From an uncultured Clostridia bacterium (GTDB lineage: Bacteria > Bacillota > Clostridia > TANB77 > CAG-508): DNA of 46,281 nucleotides. The stretch is from assembly GCA_949745595.1 (NCBI GenBank), contig CATJWN010000042.1, positions 70,381 through 116,661 on the forward strand, read 5' to 3'. The notes beneath the pieces were generated by a model. That model saw only the letters and a list, made by a program, of their open reading frames with translations. It was not told the origin of the DNA and did no database searches. This document shows, piece after piece, positions 1-7,494 of the stretch (positions are counted from its first letter, which is position 1; each line of letters opens with the position of its first letter). The position numbers were made by a program, and so were the translations under genes.

Positions 1-470
1 CGTTCTTTTAAAAGTTTAACAATTTCCATCATCCCTATTGCAATTGTTCTCTCCACTTCATCATTCGTGTTATTTGCCAATTTATTTAATGTTTCTATTT
101 CCTCTTCTGTTTTCGCTTTAACTATTTTCTTTGGTATTACTTCTTCTTTAGTTACCACAGTTATCCCTTTTGAACATTTCTGTATTCCATACATCTTACT
201 TTCTGTCAAACTATCTATATAATCTAGCATTTTACTTGCATTTAGCATTCTGTGTACGTTTCCTCTTCCACCTGTTTTAAATTCTACTCGTGTTTCTGTA
301 CTTCTTAGGTTTCTTCCACAATATGGGCAAAAGTTAATATTAGTCGTTTCTACTACATCACCATGTACTAATTTTATTATCCCATTATTTTTCATATACA
401 TTGCAATTTCTTGCTGGTCAAAACATTGTACAAACTTATTTTCAAAAACTTCACTACACTTGCACATCAT
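1..470 (-). CDS. Small zinc-ribbon phage protein, C-terminus cut by window edge
   Basis: An open frame of at least 156 codons runs off the left edge. Its ATG at 470 follows a good ribosome site (GGAGGTGAG). The N-terminus has a Cys cluster at residues 3, 5 and 16 and a CPYCG knuckle at 48-52, which suggests one bound zinc. The rest is charged and helical (Lys/Glu rich). It is the most downstream visible gene of the leftward early operon and overlaps the ASCH gene by 17 bases, which suggests coupled translation. I do not recognise a named family. DNA or RNA binding is possible but unproven. Confidence 0.7.
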   Translation of the reverse strand, partial: MMCKCSEVFENKFVQCFDQQEIAMYMKNNGIIKLVHGDVVETTNINFCPYCGRNLRSTETRVEFKTGGRGNVHRMLNASKMLDYIDSLTESKMYGIQKCSKGITVVTKEEVIPKKIVKAKTEEEIETLNKLANNTNDEVERTIAIGMMEIVKLLKE

Positions 471-777
471 TTCTCACCTCCAATACTTCTAAAATTTTCA
501 ATATGTAATATGTTTGTCCTGGTATTGCTCCCCATTCTTGCTTTCCCTCACCTACATCTACTATGCACTTGCACTTTATCTTAGGCGAATTATGCTCATA
601 TCCGTTTCTAAAAACTACTTCAAACATAGGTGCAATATATTCATGTGGACCTACTCGCTTAGGCATATATTTCTTAAATCTGCTATGATAGTATTCCTTA
701 AATTCTCTATACTCTTCCTTTTTCTCGCCACTTTTTATTTTGTCAAACCATATTCGTTTTATCGGTAATACTATCAT
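454..777 (-). CDS. ASCH-domain protein
   Basis: About 107 residues. The start MIVLPIKRIWFDKIKSGEKK followed by EEYREF matches the opening of ASCH domains (hydrophobic strand, then a G-K-K-x-x-E-x-R type motif), a small beta-barrel fold related to PUA that binds RNA or modified nucleosides. I chose the ATG at 777 because AGGAGG lies just upstream. A longer in-frame start at 807 would overlap the upstream gene and lacks a site. ASCH proteins are common in phage early regions. The target here is unknown. Confidence 0.75.
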   Translation of the reverse strand: MIVLPIKRIWFDKIKSGEKKEEYREFKEYYHSRFKKYMPKRVGPHEYIAPMFEVVFRNGYEHNSPKIKCKCIVDVGEGKQEWGAIPGQTYYILKILEVLEVRNDVQV

Positions 778-779
778 TG

Positions 780-1001
780 CTATTCTCCTCCTAACTTTCT
801 TCCACATATCGGACAGTAATTTATTACTGTTCTGCCTTCTACATAAGTGCTGTCTTTACTTGGATATCCTACTTCGCCTATTGCATCTACTTCTATTCTA
901 TTTTCTTCTATCCACATATCTATACCTACATAGCCATCTGAAGAATGTCCATATGTGTTTCTCTCTATCAAAGATTTTCCTTCTTCACAATGTTCACACA
1001 T
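780..1001 (-). CDS. Small Cys-rich zinc-binding phage protein
   Basis: A 73-residue protein with CEHC at residues 2-5 and CPICGRK near the C-terminus. The two CxxC pairs bracket a short beta-rich core and probably share one zinc. The ribosome site GGAGG lies 5 bases before the ATG. Many clostridial phages carry such a protein, without an assigned function, next to ASCH genes. Only 2 bases separate it from the ASCH start, so it is co-transcribed and probably coupled. Confidence 0.75.
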   Translation of the reverse strand: MCEHCEEGKSLIERNTYGHSSDGYVGIDMWIEENRIEVDAIGEVGYPSKDSTYVEGRTVINYCPICGRKLGGE

Positions 1002-1026
1002 ACTTTTCCTCCAATCTTTATTAAAA

Positions 1027-1296
1027 TTAATCTACTCTAGCCCATTTTAATCTGTAAAAGAAATCTTTTGGAAATTCAAATCCTTTCATAAAGTTGAAAA
1101 TTAAATCATTTGGTATGTCTTTATGCCCATTTGCATATAAACAAAATTCTTTATAATCTATACCACACTTTTTAGCTGCTTCACTATATGTGTATTCTCT
1201 ATAAATGCAAGCTTCTCTTATTCTTTCTGGTGGTATAAAATCAACTTTTTCTATTTTGGGTAAGTATTTTACTGTAAAATCGTGAAACTCTGACAT
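1027..1296 (-). CDS. XRE-like helix-turn-helix protein
   Basis: An 89-residue protein. Residues 23-65 (RIREACIYREYTYSEAAKKC, then GIDYKEFCLYANGHKDIP) follow the XRE pattern of an R-x-x-R-x first helix, an A-A-K-K-C-G-I recognition turn and a polar helix. The ending FPKDFFYR resembles the linker found between XRE domains and ImmA/IrrE peptidases, but no peptidase follows. The start overlaps the upstream stop (TAATG), so translation is coupled. It could be a DNA-binding regulator or a remnant of an ImmA-type gene. Target unknown. Confidence 0.65.
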   Translation of the reverse strand: MSEFHDFTVKYLPKIEKVDFIPPERIREACIYREYTYSEAAKKCGIDYKEFCLYANGHKDIPNDLIFNFMKGFEFPKDFFYRLKWARVD

Positions 1297-1802
1297 TATT
1301 CTTCCTCCAACAATTTTACTAATCGCATTTTTACTAATTCTGGATCATAACTAATTAGTATCATTTGCAAATTTCCTTCTGTGTTATTATTTATTTCCCT
1401 TCTCTTATTTCTCTCGATATCAATGTTTAGTTCTTTTATTATTTTTAATATTTTATCTTTGTGTACAAATTGTCTAGTATCATAATCTTCAACTAATCCA
1501 TCTATATCTAAGCTCTTTATTCTTTTTAACTCTTTTAACTCATTTACTACATTTAATATTGCATTTAGTTCTTTTACTAATTCTTGATAAACTGCTGTTT
1601 TACAGTCATTTCTTTCGTAATTTGCTATATGTCTATCTAACTTTTTTATTCTTTCTTCAACTGTTTTTATATTTCTTTCTAAGGCACATTTAAAACATAT
1701 TCCAGGTCCTTCGCTTTTACCTATAAAATCGCTGTTACATACTACACAATTTTTACTATATATGTTTGCTTCTGGACTGCCCATATAAGGATTATTTTCC
1801 AT
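1296..1802 (-). CDS. Hypothetical phage protein with N-terminal zinc knuckle and coiled coil
   Basis: About 168 residues from the ATG at 1802, which follows AGGTGAG; a GTG three codons upstream is an alternative. An early CVVC and a GICFKC about 18 residues later form a plausible four-Cys zinc site. The middle (TVEERIKKLDRHIANYE onward) is rich in Lys, Glu and Leu and looks like a coiled coil. I do not recognise a family. It sits inside the early operon, overlapping the next gene by one base. Confidence 0.65.
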   Translation of the reverse strand: MENNPYMGSPEANIYSKNCVVCNSDFIGKSEGPGICFKCALERNIKTVEERIKKLDRHIANYERNDCKTAVYQELVKELNAILNVVNELKELKRIKSLDIDGLVEDYDTRQFVHKDKILKIIKELNIDIERNKRREINNNTEGNLQMILISYDPELVKMRLVKLLEEE

Positions 1803-1803
1803 A

Positions 1804-1989
1804 TTACTCACCTACCTTTCTACATCTTTTATCTTCATCGTCCCAAGCAGCACAATTTTCTTGATGACATTCTGCATACTCTTGCCTTTCTATAAATAAC
1901 TTATAATCACCTTGAATTTCCGCTTTATCATTGCGAATTGGCTGATATATATTAACTTGTCCTATAACAAATCTAAATGGACACTTCAT
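1804..1989 (-). CDS. Small Cys-containing phage protein
   Basis: A 61-residue protein beginning MKCPFRF with further Cys in AECHQENCAAW and KRCRK, so four or five Cys could bind a metal. An AGGAGG lies about 12 bases before the ATG. It resembles small zinc-binding proteins scattered through phage replication regions, but I cannot assign a function. It is the first gene after a strong hairpin at 2017-2044. Confidence 0.6.
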   Translation of the reverse strand: MKCPFRFVIGQVNIYQPIRNDKAEIQGDYKLFIERQEYAECHQENCAAWDDEDKRCRKVGE

Positions 1990-2016
1990 TTACTGTACTG
2001 TTCCTCCTTTGTTTTG

Positions 2017-2044
2017 GCTAAGTGAGAAATAAATCTCACTTAGC
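2017..2044 (-). other. Perfect 11-bp hairpin over the pcfJ-like stop codon
   Basis: GCTAAGTGAGA and its exact complement flank a 6-base loop, and the stop codon of the PcfJ-like gene lies in one arm. On the minus (coding) strand the stem is followed by CCAAAACAAAGG, with no T run, so it is not a standard intrinsic terminator. It could be an mRNA-processing or stability element, or a partial attenuator between pcfJ and the downstream small genes. Confidence 0.6.
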
Positions 2045-3509
2045 TTGCAGCATATTCTAATATTCTTTTATTAGCCTTATTTATCTTTTGATTTAAAACA
2101 ACATCTTCCCACAATTTTAAAAACTCATTTTGTTCCTTGCTAGTTGGCCCATTGTTTTTAGTTCTTTTTTGAATAACTTTATTGTCTACAACTTCTACTG
2201 TAACTAATGATTTTTTAGTATTTTCAACTTCTCGCATAAAATAAATATCACATCTTCCTTTTGCATATCTATCTACATACGTTCTAACACAATTATGCTG
2301 TTGTTGACTTTCGTCTACCAGATCACCTGCAGATGTCGCAGGAAATATTATAAATTCCTTAGTCTTAAATATATTTTTTTCAAGTTTTTTTAGTCGCTTC
2401 TGGATTAACTTATTATTCTTTTCTTGTTCTACCATTTCAATTTGCTGTTCCAATTCATCGTGTGCTTGTTTTAAATTTTCTGGAAAAAGATATTTTTTAT
2501 TTTTTAAATCAAAGCCTAACTTTTCTGCAAATTCTAAATAGTCTATATACATTCTAGAATCTTTTAGTTTATTCTCTTTAAAGTATTTTATGAAATTATC
2601 CAACTTAGTGTATTCTTTTATTTGTCTTAAATTGTATTCTCCAAACTTCTCTAAATACTTTAACAATTTAATGTCTTTTGTTGGATATATTTTTAATATA
2701 TCTAATTGATCCTTAGTGATATTATGTTTTCTCATAAACTCATAATAATCTTTGCTAATACCAAAAATATGTTGAAAACTTCCTTCTGTCCAAAACATTT
2801 CTGCATATTTTGCTAAATTATATAATTTCAATTCTACTAAAGTTTCAAACGAACTACATTTTGCTATTCTTAACAACTCTTTAGCATTGTAGTACTCTGT
2901 ATATGGTTTTCTTATGTATTGCCACATCCTGCTATGTTCATACTCGGTATTTTTAAATACCTGCTTTAAATTGTTTTTATATAAAAATCCTGCTGGTACT
3001 GACTCATAATAGTATCCATCATATAAACGCCATTTTCCCTCGTGTTCATAGTGGTGCACAAAAGGTCCACCTTGATTTATTGATACTCTTTCGTTTCTTA
3101 ACTCTCTATATTGGTGATAAATTAGTTGTCTAGCATATTCGACCGTAGAATGTTCAAATTCTTGTTTATCGCTATTATAGTTGGAATACAGCTCAAATAT
3201 TCGTAATATCAATTGGTCCTGTATCTTATCTATCATCAATACATTATCTCTATACCAATATTTTTTTAATCTGTTACTTTTAATCAAAAATTTGTGATTA
3301 CAATGTGGACAATTCATTTCCGTATCTATTTTCCTGTTACTTTTAAATGTCTGCTGGCAATTAGTGCAATAGTACCCAGCTTTGTTTTTTATGATTAGAT
3401 TATGTTCTTTTTCCACTTCGCTTAAATACTTGTTCCAGTCTTTTGGCAATTTAAAATTTTCTTTCATATCCTGGATAAGATTTTGTAGCCATTTGTTTAT
3501 ATATCCCAT
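2040..3509 (-). CDS. PcfJ-like protein
   Basis: A 489-residue protein with an N-terminal zinc ribbon (Cys48, Cys51, Cys67, Cys70). The C-terminal PcfJ domain near residue 395 onward contains QQHNCVRTYVDRYAKGRCDI, then YFMR, and a conserved strand ending in KVIQKRTKNN. PcfJ is named from the pCF10 conjugative plasmid and is frequent in Firmicute phages and integrative elements. Its biochemical role is unsettled. The start has AGGAGG 8 bases upstream. It lies directly downstream of a PcfK-like gene, the usual pairing. Confidence 0.85.
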   Translation of the reverse strand: MGYINKWLQNLIQDMKENFKLPKDWNKYLSEVEKEHNLIIKNKAGYYCTNCQQTFKSNRKIDTEMNCPHCNHKFLIKSNRLKKYWYRDNVLMIDKIQDQLILRIFELYSNYNSDKQEFEHSTVEYARQLIYHQYRELRNERVSINQGGPFVHHYEHEGKWRLYDGYYYESVPAGFLYKNNLKQVFKNTEYEHSRMWQYIRKPYTEYYNAKELLRIAKCSSFETLVELKLYNLAKYAEMFWTEGSFQHIFGISKDYYEFMRKHNITKDQLDILKIYPTKDIKLLKYLEKFGEYNLRQIKEYTKLDNFIKYFKENKLKDSRMYIDYLEFAEKLGFDLKNKKYLFPENLKQAHDELEQQIEMVEQEKNNKLIQKRLKKLEKNIFKTKEFIIFPATSAGDLVDESQQQHNCVRTYVDRYAKGRCDIYFMREVENTKKSLVTVEVVDNKVIQKRTKNNGPTSKEQNEFLKLWEDVVLNQKINKANKRILEYAAS

Positions 3510-3522
3510 TATGTACTACCTC

Positions 3523-3984
3523 CTACCAAGAAAGATATTCTTTGCTGTTGAATTGTGCTCTTGTAACATCTTTACCTTTCCACTTGAATATAATATCGTT
3601 TTCATTCTGTACACTTTCCTGTTCTTTTTCCACAGTTTTATCCACAGTTTCTTTATTCTCTTTTTCAGAAGAGGCTTCTTTTTCTGCTTTAGACTTAGTT
3701 GTTTTCTTTGCTGTTTTATTTTCCTTTTTCAAATCCTCTTCTGGCTCATCCCAATAATGTATTGCCCATCCATAAACTTCTTCATCATCTATGTACGCTG
3801 CTCCATCTACTGCTTGAGTTCTTGCTTTATCAACTATATATTTCCACATTTTATTCAAATCTTTATCCTGATTTAGATATCTATTGTTCATGTCTTCTCT
3901 AGTTATTAAATAATCTGCAACTTTCTTTAAGCTACTATCTTTTGTTTCTTGTGATAATTTCTTTATTCTTTTAATTCCTTCCAT
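3523..3984 (-). CDS. PcfK-like protein
   Basis: A 153-residue protein. Residues 1-85 carry the PcfK-like pattern, with helices followed by KMWKYIVDKARTQAVDGAAY and DDEEVYGWAIHYWDEPEED. A low-complexity Lys/Glu/Thr stretch (86-132) leads to a short C-terminal end. PcfK and PcfJ are usually encoded side by side in plasmids and phages, and their joint activity is unknown. The ribosome site AAGGGAG lies within the end of the overlapping 47-codon gene upstream, so the two are probably coupled. Confidence 0.75.
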   Translation of the reverse strand: MEGIKRIKKLSQETKDSSLKKVADYLITREDMNNRYLNQDKDLNKMWKYIVDKARTQAVDGAAYIDDEEVYGWAIHYWDEPEEDLKKENKTAKKTTKSKAEKEASSEKENKETVDKTVEKEQESVQNENDIIFKWKGKDVTRAQFNSKEYLSW

Positions 3985-4114
3985 TATTTTCTCCCTTCTT
4001 GTAAAATACGCATTTTTGACTTCTGCAAATCATATCTTTAAGTATCTTACAACCTTTGCAATAAAAGTCTTTTTTGTAGTATTTACAATCTCGTTTTACG
4101 TTTTTATTGCACAT
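3971..4114 (-). CDS. 47-residue Cys-rich small protein
   Basis: A short gene with start ATG at 4114 after AGAGGTG. It reads MCNKNVKRDCKYYKKDFYCK and then GCKILKDMICRSQKCVFYKK. Seven Cys in 47 residues alternate with Lys/Tyr, as in small zinc-finger proteins. It fills the gap between the DUF1064 and pcfK genes exactly, with 14 bases of overlap into pcfK. Its ribosome site is embedded at the end of the DUF1064 gene, which supports real translation. No named family. Confidence 0.6.
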   Translation of the reverse strand: MCNKNVKRDCKYYKKDFYCKGCKILKDMICRSQKCVFYKKGENNGRN

Positions 4115-4116
4115 AT

Positions 4117-4470
4117 CTACACCTCTTTAATTTTTAATCTATATTTATCTTCAAACACTTTCTTTTTGACTTTATATTCTTTTGTTTTAAAACCTTTTAC
4201 ATCTATTATCTCGGTAGTATTATCATTATTAAAAACTATGAAATCGGCTTTGTATTTCAAACCTTCTGCAAGTATGAATATGGGCTGTAAGCAGAAGCCT
4301 TTTATTTCTCCTGCTTTTAATCTTAATTTGAGTTCGTTATAAAATTCTGCTTCTTTTATGCTGTCAAAAGTGTGTCCGTCAATTTTAGTCTTTACAGCAC
4401 CATACTTACTTCTTTTGCCTTTGTTTTCTTGATATTTTTTATATTGTTCTATTGTCCAGTGTTCCTGCAT
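4117..4470 (-). CDS. DUF1064 PD-(D/E)XK-type phage nuclease
   Basis: A 117-residue protein matching DUF1064: FDSIKEAEFYNELKLRLKAG, then GFCLQP, then KYKADFIVFNN and EIIDVKGFKTKEYKVKKK. The E-A-E helix, the Y-K-A-D-F strand and D-V-K-G form a PD-(D/E)XK-type active site (Asp, Asp and Lys). DUF1064 proteins are proposed structure-specific or Holliday-junction endonucleases of phage replication modules. Placement between the initiator and pcfK fits that role. The nuclease class is from family knowledge; activity is inferred. Confidence 0.8.
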   Translation of the reverse strand: MQEHWTIEQYKKYQENKGKRSKYGAVKTKIDGHTFDSIKEAEFYNELKLRLKAGEIKGFCLQPIFILAEGLKYKADFIVFNNDNTTEIIDVKGFKTKEYKVKKKVFEDKYRLKIKEV

Positions 4471-4744
4471 ATTCTATTTCTCCACATTTTTTAAAATCAA
4501 TTTCTCTTTCGCCAATATGTGTTTTTAACGTTGAATTCATATATTGTACAGCATCATAAACACTTGTAAAAAATATTAATCCTATTTCAGACCTAGATTT
4601 ATGTGTTTTCATATATTCTTGGTGCATTTTATTTGCTTCATTTCTTTGGTGTCCCATTCCCATTAGCAGTTTTATAAATCTTTTCTTTGTTATTGCTTTA
4701 GGAATAAATGAAAATGATATGTTTTCTGCTTCTCCTGTATACAT
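4439..4744 (-). CDS. Hypothetical early phage protein
   Basis: A 101-residue protein with AGGAGG close before its ATG. It has a short beta start (ISFSFIPKAITKKR), then a helical Lys/Met-rich stretch containing MGMGHQRNEANKMHQEYMKT. I recognise no family. It overlaps the DUF1064 gene by 32 bases, a long overlap, though the DUF1064 start has its own GGAG site inside it. Probably expressed with the replication genes. Confidence 0.6.
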   Translation of the reverse strand: MYTGEAENISFSFIPKAITKKRFIKLLMGMGHQRNEANKMHQEYMKTHKSRSEIGLIFFTSVYDAVQYMNSTLKTHIGEREIDFKKCGEIEYAGTLDNRTI

Positions 4745-4774
4745 TTTTACCTCCTAGTTTTGTTCGTGTTTGTT

Positions 4775-5065
4775 TCAAATATTTAAGTTATACGTTTCAT
4801 TAAAGTCTCTTTTTGCTTTATTCAAGCATCTGTTATGTAATGCAACTATAACTTCTTTGCGCTCGTCCACTCTAAAAGATACGATGCCACCATCTCTGTC
4901 TGACTTTTTATCATACATTATAATTTTCTCTTTACACTCATCGCAAAGATAATATGTATAATCGACTTTCTTTTTTGCTTTTACTGCAAAACTTCCTTCT
5001 TCAATTATGACTTCGTGTTTACAGAGTATAGGCTCTCTTCTACATTCTAATACTTTAAAATTCAT
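4775..5065 (-). CDS. Hypothetical protein with CxxC motif
   Basis: A 96-residue protein. It has Cys8, Cys15 and a YLCDECKEK motif near residue 40, then a basic C-terminal helix. The ATG overlaps the stop of the upstream initiator (ATGA) and is preceded by AGGGGGGAAGT, so it is translationally coupled to replication. It may bind zinc. Function unknown. Confidence 0.65.
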   Translation of the reverse strand: MNFKVLECRREPILCKHEVIIEEGSFAVKAKKKVDYTYYLCDECKEKIIMYDKKSDRDGGIVSFRVDERKEVIVALHNRCLNKAKRDFNETYNLNI

Positions 5066-6033
5066 ACTTCCCCCCTATTCTCCTGCATCACTTCACGCAA
5101 ACAGGTTATAAAATATCCAACAAAGCTGCACAAATCCTCTTCTTTTTCAATCGTTTTGTATTTTTTAGCTTTCAAAAACTTAAACATGAAGTTAGAATTG
5201 CTTAATTTACTTAGATATACTTTGTCTGGATTTACATATAGTTCTGTTATAGCCCAATACTGTAGCTTTAAATCTAATAGCTTGTCTTCACTTAAATACT
5301 GTATTGTTGGTATAGTTACCAGTATTTCTAAATTCTTTAAGATACTACAAATGCTCATTCTATCCACAGCATTTAGACTTTCAAAATTTTCCTCTTCTCT
5401 ATATATTAAATAATTAAATAATAAGTCTAGTTTAGTATAGTCTAGTCTATATATATTATTTATTATATTATTCTTGTTTGTGGTTAAAGTGCTGGTTGAT
5501 TTGCTGGTTGCTACCCCTTCATTTTTGCTGGTTGATATATTGCTTTTTTGGCTGGTTGATTTTATATCTACATTTTCGCCAACTTCTTCAATGTCAATAT
5601 TTTCCTGCGTTTTTTTGCTGGTTGATATATCCTTTTTTTTGCTGGTTGCTACCTCTTCATTTTTGCTGGTTGATTTGCTGGTTAAAGTGCTGGTTGCTGG
5701 CGTACTACTGTTTGCTTGATATTTTTCGTAATTTACAACAGTAATTTTTGTATAATGATTTGTTGTTTCCACAATTAAATCATTAGTTGATGCTAACTTA
5801 TTTAAACAGGTTCTAACTTGTTGTACACTCATTCCGTTATCTTCTGCAATAGTTTCTCTTGAAGTTATCAGCTGCCCTCTTTTTACTTCTTGCTTTCTCC
5901 AAACTCCATCTTCATGATTAGCAAGCAGTATGCAGTGATAAAAAACTGCTTTTACAAAAGGATCTTTATACCATTTCCACTTTATCATCTTCCTATGGCT
6001 TCTTACCCAGCCATTTATATTGTTTTCTTCCAT
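5062..6033 (-). CDS. Phage replication initiator (DnaD-like, N-terminal winged helix)
   Basis: A 323-residue protein. Residues 8-105 resemble the phage replisome-organizer N-terminal domain: WVRSHRKMIKWKWYKDPFVK, a long helix with FYHCILLANHEDG, then RGQLITSRETIAEDNGMSVQ as the winged-helix recognition region. Residues about 110-190 are a Ser/Thr/Lys linker of repeated STSKNE-type units, encoded by the repeats at 5491-5698. The C-terminal part is helical. Such initiators bind iterons within their own gene and recruit host helicase. No helicase loader is seen in the window. AGGTGG precedes the ATG. Confidence 0.8.
   Translation of the reverse strand: MEENNINGWVRSHRKMIKWKWYKDPFVKAVFYHCILLANHEDGVWRKQEVKRGQLITSRETIAEDNGMSVQQVRTCLNKLASTNDLIVETTNHYTKITVVNYEKYQANSSTPATSTLTSKSTSKNEEVATSKKKDISTSKKTQENIDIEEVGENVDIKSTSQKSNISTSKNEGVATSKSTSTLTTNKNNIINNIYRLDYTKLDLLFNYLIYREEENFESLNAVDRMSICSILKNLEILVTIPTIQYLSEDKLLDLKLQYWAITELYVNPDKVYLSKLSNSNFMFKFLKAKKYKTIEKEEDLCSFVGYFITCLREVMQENRGEV
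5491..5698 (-). repeat. Iteron-like array, nine copies of AACCAGC (candidate phage origin)
   Basis: On the plus strand GCTGGTT begins at 5491, 5503, 5527, 5551, 5617, 5641, 5665, 5677 and 5689. The intervals are 12, 24, 24, 66, 24, 24, 12 and 12 bases. A 34-base block at 5503-5536 recurs at 5641-5674 with one mismatch. The array lies within the initiator gene, where many phages of Gram-positive hosts place their origin, and encodes its Ser/Thr/Lys linker. The origin role is inference. Coding repetition alone could also produce it. Confidence 0.6.
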
Positions 6034-6055
6034 AAAACCACCTATTTATATTAAA

Positions 6056-6075
6056 GTGGGAGCTTAAACTCCCAC
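6056..6075 (-). other. Hairpin between recT and the initiator gene
   Basis: GTGGGAG, a 6-base loop and CTCCCAC form a perfect 7-bp GC-rich stem in the 46-base gap downstream of recT. On the coding strand it is followed by TTTAATATAAAT, a short T run broken after three bases. It could be a weak terminator that lowers initiator expression relative to recT, or an mRNA-stabilising hairpin. Confidence 0.5.
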
Positions 6076-6079
6076 CAAA

Positions 6080-7189
6080 TTAAAGTCCTGCAAAAGGATC
6101 GTCATAATTGTTATATTCGTCTTCTTGAATTTCCTCTTCTACACTTTCCATTTCAGTAGGGACATCCTCGTTTGATATACCTTTATTTTCGCTGACGTTC
6201 GATTCTGAGGCAATTTCACCTTCTTTAGTATCAACTTTAGCACTAGCACTATTTTTTCTTGTTCTAATTGTTTTCTTTTGTCCTGTAGTTTCATTTTCTG
6301 TCGGATTAGACACCGCCTCTGCTGTTTCATTTACAGTAGCTTCTACAGCTATGCTATCGTCTTTATTTTCTATGTATTCATAGTCTCCGTTTTCATTTAT
6401 TACAGCCATATCTTTGTTATAGGCTTCTTGCATTTCTATGCTCATAATTCCCCATTTGCTTATCAATTGTCTTAGCATAGTTTTATATGCCATACCATCA
6501 AAATCTTTGTACCAGAAACTACTATATTTCCACATCTCACTTTCTGGAACTTTTCCTGCTTCAAAATCTGCAAATGAAACCTTTGGATATTTGCCACCAG
6601 TAGCTTCCTTACTAAATGCTTGGCTGTATGTGTCCGCATGAGATAGCATTTTCTTTTTAGTCCAATACATAGTTTTTCTGAATCCATTTAGATATTCAAA
6701 CATTGCATAATAACCGACTGTTGGTGTTTGTTCTCTTATTTCATCATCTTCAATTAAATTAACTTCTAATTCTTCAGTTAGTGGATCGTATTTTACTAAT
6801 TCGCCTTCTTTTATAGCAAGCACGTTAATTGATTTATAGTAACCACTTCTAATGGCCAGCTGAATATAACCTTTATATCCTAATTGGAATTGAGCTACCT
6901 TGCAGTTTCTTTTCTTATCATTAAAAGGTACCATATAGTATTGTCCTAATTGAGGAGATGGGCTTAGTTTTAAGCTCTCTCCTAAAAGTGCTGCAGATAC
7001 TATTGAACCATAATCGCACTCTTGTAAAGTAGGATTGTTACTTACTGCACTAATAATACTTGTCGTAAATCGTTGAGCATTAGTGCTTCCTACCATCTCA
7101 ACAACTTTTCTTTTTACCATATCTTTCATAAAATAAGTTGATATTGTTTCTTTCTTTTCTTGTTTAACTAAACTATTTTTTACTTCCAT
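6080..7189 (-). CDS. recT: RecT-family single-strand annealing protein
   Basis: A 369-residue protein. The RecT core spans about residues 20-250: FTTSIISAVSNNPTLQECDY, SIVSAALLGESLKLSPSPQL, GQYYMVPF, then QFQLGYKGYIQLAIRSGYYK, and MAYKTMLRQLISKWG. It anneals complementary strands during phage recombination with the YqaJ exonuclease encoded upstream. The C-terminal 100 residues are an acidic, low-complexity tail, long for the family, possibly for partner binding. AGGAGG lies just before the ATG. Confidence 0.95.
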   Translation of the reverse strand: MEVKNSLVKQEKKETISTYFMKDMVKRKVVEMVGSTNAQRFTTSIISAVSNNPTLQECDYGSIVSAALLGESLKLSPSPQLGQYYMVPFNDKKRNCKVAQFQLGYKGYIQLAIRSGYYKSINVLAIKEGELVKYDPLTEELEVNLIEDDEIREQTPTVGYYAMFEYLNGFRKTMYWTKKKMLSHADTYSQAFSKEATGGKYPKVSFADFEAGKVPESEMWKYSSFWYKDFDGMAYKTMLRQLISKWGIMSIEMQEAYNKDMAVINENGDYEYIENKDDSIAVEATVNETAEAVSNPTENETTGQKKTIRTRKNSASAKVDTKEGEIASESNVSENKGISNEDVPTEMESVEEEIQEDEYNNYDDPFAGL

Positions 7190-7202
7190 TTTATTTTTCC
7201 TC

Positions 7203-7493
7203 CTAATAATTTGATATTTTTCCTTTGATTAAATAATCGTTCCAAAATTTTGTCCTTCGTGCTTGTACCTCATCATCTTCTGAATAGTGTTTCATATCCC
7301 TTAGTCTCTTAGTACCACATTTATTGCAATAAACTTCATTAAGTATAGGAATAAGGATTAAATCGTTCTCAAATAATAAATTTTCCAAACACTCTCCACA
7401 AACAATGTTAGGGTTTCCTGAGTAAGCGACTATCTGCTTAAAATCAACATTTTCGAAATAATCTATTCCATTTCTATTTTTTAATTCAGGCAT
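7203..7493 (-). CDS. Small zinc-binding phage protein
   Basis: A 96-residue protein with CGEC at about residue 32 and YCNKCGTKR at about 55, a four-Cys zinc ribbon around a short beta core. Its position between DUF1351 and recT, with 1 base to the upstream stop and GGGAG in the upstream sequence, shows co-expression with the recombination module. No named family; an accessory role in recombination is only a guess. Confidence 0.65.
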   Translation of the reverse strand: MPELKNRNGIDYFENVDFKQIVAYSGNPNIVCGECLENLLFENDLILIPILNEVYCNKCGTKRLRDMKHYSEDDEVQARRTKFWNDYLIKGKISNY

Positions 7494-7494
7494 A

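Noticed and set aside
2017..2044. Standard intrinsic terminator after pcfJ
   Set aside because: The stem is strong but the coding strand has no following T run; listed as a hairpin instead.
3382..3902. Plus-strand hydrophobic frames over pcfJ and pcfK
   Set aside because: Phe/Ser/Leu-rich shadows of Lys/Glu-rich coding sequence, without ribosome sites.
5491..5698. CRISPR array
   Set aside because: Repeats are only 7-10 bases, intervals of 12 or 24 bases leave no spacers, and they are in frame inside a gene with no cas genes near.
5474..5744. Plus-strand Leu/Val-Trp rich open frames over the initiator linker
   Set aside because: They are the complementary reading of the repeated Ser/Thr/Lys linker; no ribosome site, and the composition mirrors the real gene.
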